12,626 nt of DNA from Stephanodiscus triporus. Lineage: Eukaryota; Bacillariophyta; Thalassiosirophyceae; Thalassiosirales; Thalassiosiraceae. Position 1 is the stretch's first letter, and each line of letters starts with the position of its first letter. Position numbers and translations under genes: made by a program. The stretch lies in NCBI GenBank assembly GCA_036939755.1, contig JALLAZ010000716.1, positions 1 to 12,626 of the forward strand, read 5' to 3'. This document shows positions 8,409-12,626 of this stretch, piece by piece. The notes beneath the pieces are model-generated. The model ran no database searches. It was not told the DNA's origin and saw only the letters and a program-made list of their open reading frames with translations.

Positions 8409-8470
8409 TCATTGGTTGTTGGGTGGGAAAAGATGATGAGAGGAAACTTCATTCATTCCACAAGGAGGTA
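7716..8470 (+). pseudogene. Broken coding remnant with Asp-Gly rich modules
   Basis: Three protein-like stretches lie in order but in changing frames. The first (7716-7937) reads NNWIRVWFYKDGESEWISYD. The second, from about 7933, reads NKFTIKYEDGMKEILGEDAV. The third (8132-8470) contains GIKVHHIPNKGTCKTDLDLA, is stopped by TAA at 8357-8359, then continues in frame as GELIGKIIGCWVGKDDERKL into direct-repeat copy 2 before a TGA. The V-x-F-Y-x-D-G-x-x-E-W pattern recalls small beta-barrel modules of the Tudor/chromo kind. The frame breaks and stop suggest a decayed gene, possibly part of a mobile element. Intron-split exons cannot be excluded. Confidence 0.4.
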
Positions 8471-8825
8471 TGATGGTCAACCTCCTGCTAAAAGATTCGG
8501 AGAATCATTTCAGTATTTCCATCAATTTGACAAAATACTCAGAAATTATGTAGACATACGCAATCCTTCCCTCTCTACAAGTCATAATCAAGTCTACAAT
8601 TCTAGCCCATTGATTGCTTGTCTAGCAACATAGAACCCAACTTACAATTTCATTAGTACATCCATAAATTTTTATTGCAGCTCTCCATGCTCGGCTCTTC
8701 TCAAGAACCGGATCCATGTCAAGGGACTCCGGAAGCAAGAGTCTGATACGTAATGAAACATTTTCTACCTTAGTACAAGATGAGGTAAAACAAATCCAGA
8801 GACAGATATAAAATAATCGATAAGA
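8409..8825. repeat. Long direct repeat, copy 2
   Basis: Partner of 6691-7065. It begins TCATTGGTTGTTGGGTGGGA and holds about 35 bp more than copy 1 near 8725-8785. The start falls inside the plus-strand coding remnant, so one copy may mark a rearrangement breakpoint. Confidence 0.9.
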
Positions 8826-8939
8826 AAGTGCCTTCAGTATGGATTGTTTTTGCAATGCTGTACAAATGCAGTCCTTTAACAGCTTAACTGCTATAAGGGT
8901 TCTGACGGGAACAAAATCGTACTTTTCAAGTAGGTACAT
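8449..8939 (-). CDS. Unrecognised spliced gene tail, copy 2 (uncertain)
   Basis: Minus-strand reading is open from at least 8939 (MYLLEKYDFVPVRTLIAVKL) to a GTAAGT donor at 8645. The part shared with copy 1 starts at 8747 and reads IRLLLPESLDMDPVLEKSRA then WRAAIKIYGCTNEI. A 158-bp intron ends TTTTAG at 8488, directly followed by CAG, giving two in-frame acceptor choices. The last exon reads QEVDHHTSLWNE and ends with TGA at 8451-8449. Differences from copy 1 include a six-base in-frame indel (Asn-Glu) and mostly tolerated substitutions, which suggests past coding selection. The segment between about 8750 and 8850 may hide another intron. No family recognised; the 5' end is not defined. Confidence 0.4.
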
Positions 8940-9376
8940 ATCTTGCCGCGTTGAGTTACTACATAGGAATTAATATTAAAACACAAACACAACACTTAAC
9001 AAACATCCCCACCATGGCAAGCTTCCACCCCCTACAGCTACAGTGGCACAGATTTTTAATAACACCTGATCCAGCACAAGGGTGACACGGATGAGGGCAT
9101 GGTTGAGGGTAAGGGCAAAGCAATTTAATTAATTCGATAAAATAATAGAATCTAATTTTGGGACCCGAAACAGACCCTCTTCTCAACTCATTGGAGCAAC
9201 AACGAACTTCGTTTAAATCTGAAATGGCAAAGTTGTAGCCAAGGAGCTCAGCTATTGGGCATTATCTTTGGCTGGCTGAGGCGGCCAAAATTGGCAAAAG
9301 TACTATGATTTTAGGAAGGTAAACAAGTGGTCTCATGCGGATAAGCTGTTAATGTGCCGTGCTGACAAATTTTCTC
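8940..9376. other. A/T-rich intergenic region, no gene seen
   Basis: This stretch follows the aldolase-like gene on the minus strand. A Cys-rich open frame at 8959-9186 (minus) has no recognisable family. It may hold the 3' UTR of the aldolase-like gene and 5' parts of the spliced tail at 8449-8939. Confidence 0.45.
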
Positions 9377-10860
9377 CTATAATTCATTTGGATCTCCTAG
9401 CAATACTTTCGCAAAAGCCCTCCACCCAAGCACAACATGATCATCCTCTATTGACGAGTTTGATTCGCCCATTGTCCATTCAAATCGACATCCTCCAAAC
9501 TTTGCATCGCTTACTTCTTTGAAATTTCCTCCTTTGCCACAGCTGCAGCTTCGCACTCGGCTTAGAATTTTAATGCCAATAGTACTCTTCACCTTCTCTA
9601 CAGCTACCATGCATTCATCATAGGGCACTCTCAGATAACCATGGACCATGTTGACCTCAGGAACAGCTGGATCAAAATGCACAACTGGAGAGACTAATGT
9701 ATCAGCATGCAGTAATTCAAGGACTCGCCGGAGCTTCTGTAGCCTAAACACAAAGATCTCAGGATCATATATTTTGGAATCCACTCCGAAACAATTCCTT
9801 CGAAACCCATCCCAGGAAGACACTGCGTACGGTAGCACCGAATACAAGTTCCCTCCCATGCGGCGCAGCCATACTCTGGCCTCTGAACAGAATTCGGAAT
9901 TTCCAAGAAGCATAGCACCCCCCGGAATAGCCCCAAGACCCTTATAAAACGATACATATACTATTTATCCTAGCAACTGGAAAAGTCGAAATGCACACCG
10001 GTCAGGGCAATTCAATAACCTGGTCATTAGACTCACCCGTATCCTGCAGAAGCCTCAAAAATTCTTGCATCGTCGCAATGGAGCTGTATGCCATGCTTCT
10101 CGCACAAACGTGATATTCCTTCCACTTCATCCCAAGGCGTAAGTTTACCCCCAACTTCCCGATGTGGAAGCTATATTATCAGCGTTGAAATTGGTGGATC
10201 TCTATTTGGATATGTGATGTCAGAATTTTTGACGTGAGACAATCGCATAGGTTCCATTCCATAACATCCGATTGCTTTCAATGTCTCTGGGTCGTATTCT
10301 TTACTTTGGTTTGCGTCAAAAGAGACCGAGTTTGGGTTGATGAGGACAGCTTCCATACCAAGCAATTCCCTGAAAGCGTTGTTCTCATGCAAAAGCAAAT
10401 GGCTCGTTGGATGACATGTGAAAGCTCCTCCTATCATCCCAAAAACTTCGCCCGCACAATTGGCTTGGGTGTTTTTCTTTCGGGCGTTTATGGCCAATAC
10501 TATGGACTGGGCCATACCCCCGCTCAAACAAAACACGTCATCGCCTTTGCCGAAATACATCATCTCCGCCTTGAACCTTCGTAGGTACGATCGTTCCACG
10601 CCCGAGCCGAAGTCGCCATAGACATCGAATGCATCGACGCCGAGTCGCTGACATGCTCTCGAAAGAGATTCCAGCGCATATGCTGGGGCTTCGCGAATGG
10701 CGGGCGTTTGTAGATCGATGAACTCTCCCGCTTCTGTCGGCGATGACGCTCCAACGCCGACGACATCATCTGAGGGGGTATTTCCAAGTCTTCGTGCTGG
10801 CTGTACATGCCGATGCACAAACGACAAGCCCAGCCATGACAGGTCAGCTAAATTCACCAT
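9377..10860 (-). pseudogene. PLP-dependent threonine aldolase / beta-eliminating lyase-like, disrupted
   Basis: The minus strand encodes a fold-type I PLP enzyme resembling the threonine-aldolase group, which cleaves beta-hydroxy amino acids. The first part (10860-10174) contains DVYGDF, SYLRRF, CLSGGMAQSI and CHPTSHLLLHENNAFRELLG. It ends at TAG (10173-10171), where the family normally has Glu before LPHREVGGKLTPWDEVEGI; one base change from GAG explains it. The next block ends HCDDARIFEASAGYG, where DGAR would be expected. A GTGAGT donor at 10036 has a candidate acceptor at 9977, but joining them gives an immediate TAG, and the 9961 acceptor gives the wrong frame. The frame resumes at 9961 with VYVSFYKGLGAIPGGAMLLG, whose Lys (9943-9941) would bind PLP, and stays open to TAG at 9379-9377. 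The N-terminal 45 residues are uncertain. A recent pseudogene or sequence errors are both possible. Confidence 0.75.
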
Positions 10861-11065
10861 TGAACAGCAAGGACGGAACGGTTGCCGGCCTCGTAGACGA
10901 AGTAGAAGTTGTACCCCAGACTACACGATGCGTAAGTACATAGTTACGTTACTTCGGCCCCAAAGTACCTACGTACATACCTACAGTACCGTGGCGAGAG
11001 AGGCGTTTTGTCAAAACGTATCTACTCATATCGTACCTGACAAAAGAATTAAAATATAAAAGCAA
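10861..11065. promoter_or_regulatory. GTAC-rich divergent promoter
   Basis: These 205 bp lie between the apparent start of the aldolase-like gene and the start of the gene at 11066. GTAC occurs at 10911, 10936, 10965, 10973, 10986 and 11033, six times against roughly 0.8 expected at equal base composition. Two near-direct repeats, TACCTACGTAC and TACCTACAGTAC, lie at about 10966-10989. The TATAAA at 11055-11060 is too close to the ATG to be a usual TATA box. Confidence 0.5.
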
Positions 11066-12436
11066 ATGTCGCCATCATCGGCGTGGCTGCAAGCCATTGA
11101 TAGAGCGACCGACTGTCTACGCAGGGAGGGCGGGGGGGAGAATGTGCATGAAGTGGTGTCTTCGATGGCATATTTGTCGTCACTGGAGGACTGGATATTG
11201 ACGCTTCCCGAGGAAGCATGGCACTCCCCGCCGACCGTCGAACCTGCCACCATCGTTAGCCCGAATTATCAACCGGGCGCGGCCTTCCCTTCCCGGGCCG
11301 CGCCCACGCCCGCCACGCGAGAGAGTCGTCGCCACTTTGGCACGAATAATCCGTATGCCGGCTTCGCGTCGACGGACGCGTCCGACGATGACATTTCCGA
11401 GATTGACGAGCAAGGGGAAGACGAGGCGGGGGACGAGGTATTGCTCGAGCCGACGAGCCACGGTATGACCCTGCTGCGACTGTTGATTCGCATTCGCACC
11501 ACCATCAGCGATCTTTGGGCCCACCGGAGCAAGGCCCTGGCCGATGCTCGCGAGTGGACCGACGCTTGCATTTCCCTGGTCAGCGCGATCGCAAAGAGTA
11601 GCGACGCCATGGTCCTCGCGGACAGTCAAATTTCGCGTTACTTCCAACGCGAGCAGGAGGGTTTCGGCAGCAGCAGTCAGCAACCACGTTGGGCATTGGA
11701 ACAGGACGCGGATATTGTTCACGTGGCCATCCAATCGGTGGTTCGGGTATCGGCTCGATACCAAGAACTCGCTCAGCGCCAAATTAACAAACTGGAACGC
11801 ATTTTACTACCCCAGTGGGAATCCCGAGACGAAGTCAAATCTCGCATGGGCCAGGAGCGCTGGAAGAACAATCCAAGCCCCAAGCGTGATTATGCAGTCC
11901 TGCGTGAAGAGTCCGAGCAGGAATTGCGTCAATTGCGAAAGGCGATGGAGTCTCTGGAAGAAGCAGATGTGGATGCGTTGAACTCATTGGCACTCGCGAT
12001 GAAGAGACGCCTGAAAGAAGGGACCGGGCATCGATACAATGGAAAGCGACCGGAAGAAATATTGCGAAATGCCGACGTCGGCCGCTTAGGACGCTACCCC
12101 GATGCCACAGAATATGGGTGGACCTTTACCGGGAGCAATCCCGCGTCGCACGTGGAATTCTTCGAGAAAACCTTCGATGACGGCAAACTGATCAAAGTGG
12201 ATTGGTACTACACTGCCGCTACGATCAAGACGGCCATGGATCATCCCCGACAGGGCAAGACGCAAATGTTTGCTAAGGCGGGGGTGACTCCCGATCTGTA
12301 TGTGCAAATCCTGGAGAACCCTCGAATTCACACCGATCAACGTTATCAGAAAAAAGGTTCGTCCAATCAGAAAAAAACTAATGAGAGGGGAAGGGGACGA
12401 GGATCCCATCGTCGGGGTCCCAAGCAGTCCAAATAA
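11066..12436 (+). CDS. Conserved unnamed protein, helical, basic RG tail
   Basis: A single exon of 456 residues. An in-frame TAA at 11057-11059, only 6 nt before the ATG, fixes the start. Residues 1-55 are helical with several Trp; 60-100 are Pro/Ser-rich; 105-128 are strongly acidic (SDDDISEIDEQGEDE); 130-320 are mostly alpha-helical, with a coiled-coil-like stretch at 275-316. The most ordered part is 342-430, with YGWTFTGSNPASHVEFFEK, KVDWYYTAATIKTAMDHPRQ and YVQILENPRIHTDQRYQKK. I recall this last block as a signature of unnamed stramenopile proteins, but no function or database name can be given from sequence alone. The tail (436-456) is basic with RGRGRG, which often contacts RNA. Stop is TAA, with AATAAA 41 bp later. 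No introns or breaks are seen. Confidence 0.85.
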   Translation: MSPSSAWLQAIDRATDCLRREGGGENVHEVVSSMAYLSSLEDWILTLPEEAWHSPPTVEPATIVSPNYQPGAAFPSRAAPTPATRESRRHFGTNNPYAGFASTDASDDDISEIDEQGEDEAGDEVLLEPTSHGMTLLRLLIRIRTTISDLWAHRSKALADAREWTDACISLVSAIAKSSDAMVLADSQISRYFQREQEGFGSSSQQPRWALEQDADIVHVAIQSVVRVSARYQELAQRQINKLERILLPQWESRDEVKSRMGQERWKNNPSPKRDYAVLREESEQELRQLRKAMESLEEADVDALNSLALAMKRRLKEGTGHRYNGKRPEEILRNADVGRLGRYPDATEYGWTFTGSNPASHVEFFEKTFDDGKLIKVDWYYTAATIKTAMDHPRQGKTQMFAKAGVTPDLYVQILENPRIHTDQRYQKKGSSNQKKTNERGRGRGSHRRGPKQSK

Positions 12437-12477
12437 TCCGTAGAAGCAGTAACGCTAACAGAATCATTTGGTTAATT

Positions 12478-12483
12478 AATAAA
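12478..12483 (+). promoter_or_regulatory. Polyadenylation signal AATAAA
   Basis: AATAAA in an A/T-rich context 41 bp after the stop codon of the gene at 11066 is a plausible 3'-end signal for it. Confidence 0.5.
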
Positions 12484-12626
12484 ATTTGCATCCAGATTCA
12501 CTCTTCACTTGGGTTAGGCCCAACTCTCCAGCCATACACATATTGAAATACCATGGGTCGAGATCAACCATCTACTTACTGTGACTCACACTTTGCGAAT
12601 TACGTGTTAGAAATACGTGACGATCA
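12484..12626. other. Right-edge intergenic sequence
   Basis: No gene is visible. TGACTCA is at 12582-12588 and TACGTG occurs at 12601-12606 and 12614-12619, the latter running into ACG. These resemble bZIP sites and may belong to the promoter of a gene beyond the window. Confidence 0.35.

Noticed and set aside
6691..8825. LTR retrotransposon flanked by the two direct repeats
   Set aside because: No TG...CA ends, primer-binding site, polypurine tract, target duplication, or gag/pol motif was convincing, and the repeats contain a spliced coding tail. An internal GTATCAGA word resembling a Met-tRNA primer site is inside the exon.
8959..9186. Cys-rich minus-strand open frame
   Set aside because: Its pattern (CPYPQPCPHPCHPC) comes from C/T-rich repeats, with no signal peptide, family or splice support.
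10171..10173. TAG reassigned as a sense codon
   Set aside because: Only one in-frame TAG is seen, the same gene appears to end at TAG (9379-9377), and the other long frames contain none; a point mutation is simpler.
10234..11059. Plus-strand open frames across the aldolase-like gene and its promoter (10234-10584, 10697-11059)
   Set aside because: They are opposite clear PLP-enzyme motifs or promoter DNA and show no domain.
11180..11782. Minus-strand 200-residue open frame opposite the gene at 11066
   Set aside because: Antisense to an intact gene with fixed start and ordered domains; composition is a by-product of GC-rich codons.

Overview
The window looks like nuclear DNA of a stramenopile alga, most likely a centric diatom. 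This is inferred from short GT-AG introns (83, 133 and 132 bp in the clear genes), tight gene spacing with 204-205 bp divergent promoters, GC-rich low-complexity coding sequence (Asp, Gly, Ala, Ser runs), and long G and C homopolymers in non-coding DNA. No prokaryotic operon features, rRNA or tRNA were found.

Layout. (1) 1-1644 (+): 3' part of a long acidic coiled-coil protein, open to the left edge, with an ALPS-like amphipathic stretch and a C-terminal acidic-tryptophan motif, reminiscent of a golgin. (2) 1645-2612: convergent intergenic region with a 12+21 G tract, a 15 C tract and a diverged 60-bp direct repeat. (3) 2613-3359 (-): a type II membrane protein with a Cys-containing lumenal tail. 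It is divergent, over 204 bp, from (4) 3564-4679 (+): a secreted lysyl oxidase, two introns, with copper histidines and both cofactor residues present and an unusual C-terminal tail of two CC-containing Cys-rich modules. (5) 4925-6661 (+): a coiled-coil protein with a possible SAP-like region and one intron. (6) 6662-9376: a repeat-rich zone. Two diverged direct repeats (6691-7065 and 8409-8825) each carry, on the minus strand, the same exon, intron, tandem splice acceptor, last exon and stop codon. Between them lie an array of GGCAC units and broken plus-strand coding fragments. (7) 9377-10860 (-): a PLP-dependent threonine-aldolase / beta-eliminating-lyase type gene that is recognisable along most of its length but carries an in-frame TAG at an otherwise well-matched position and a broken exon junction; it is probably a recent pseudogene. 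(8) 10861-11065: divergent promoter rich in GTAC. (9) 11066-12436 (+): intact single-exon gene of a conserved, unnamed family, followed by AATAAA.

No single operon-like pathway is visible. The most notable biology is the lysyl oxidase paired with a membrane protein through a shared promoter, the golgin-like protein, the broken aldolase, and the duplicated spliced gene tail. All family assignments come from reading motifs by eye; no database was searched.
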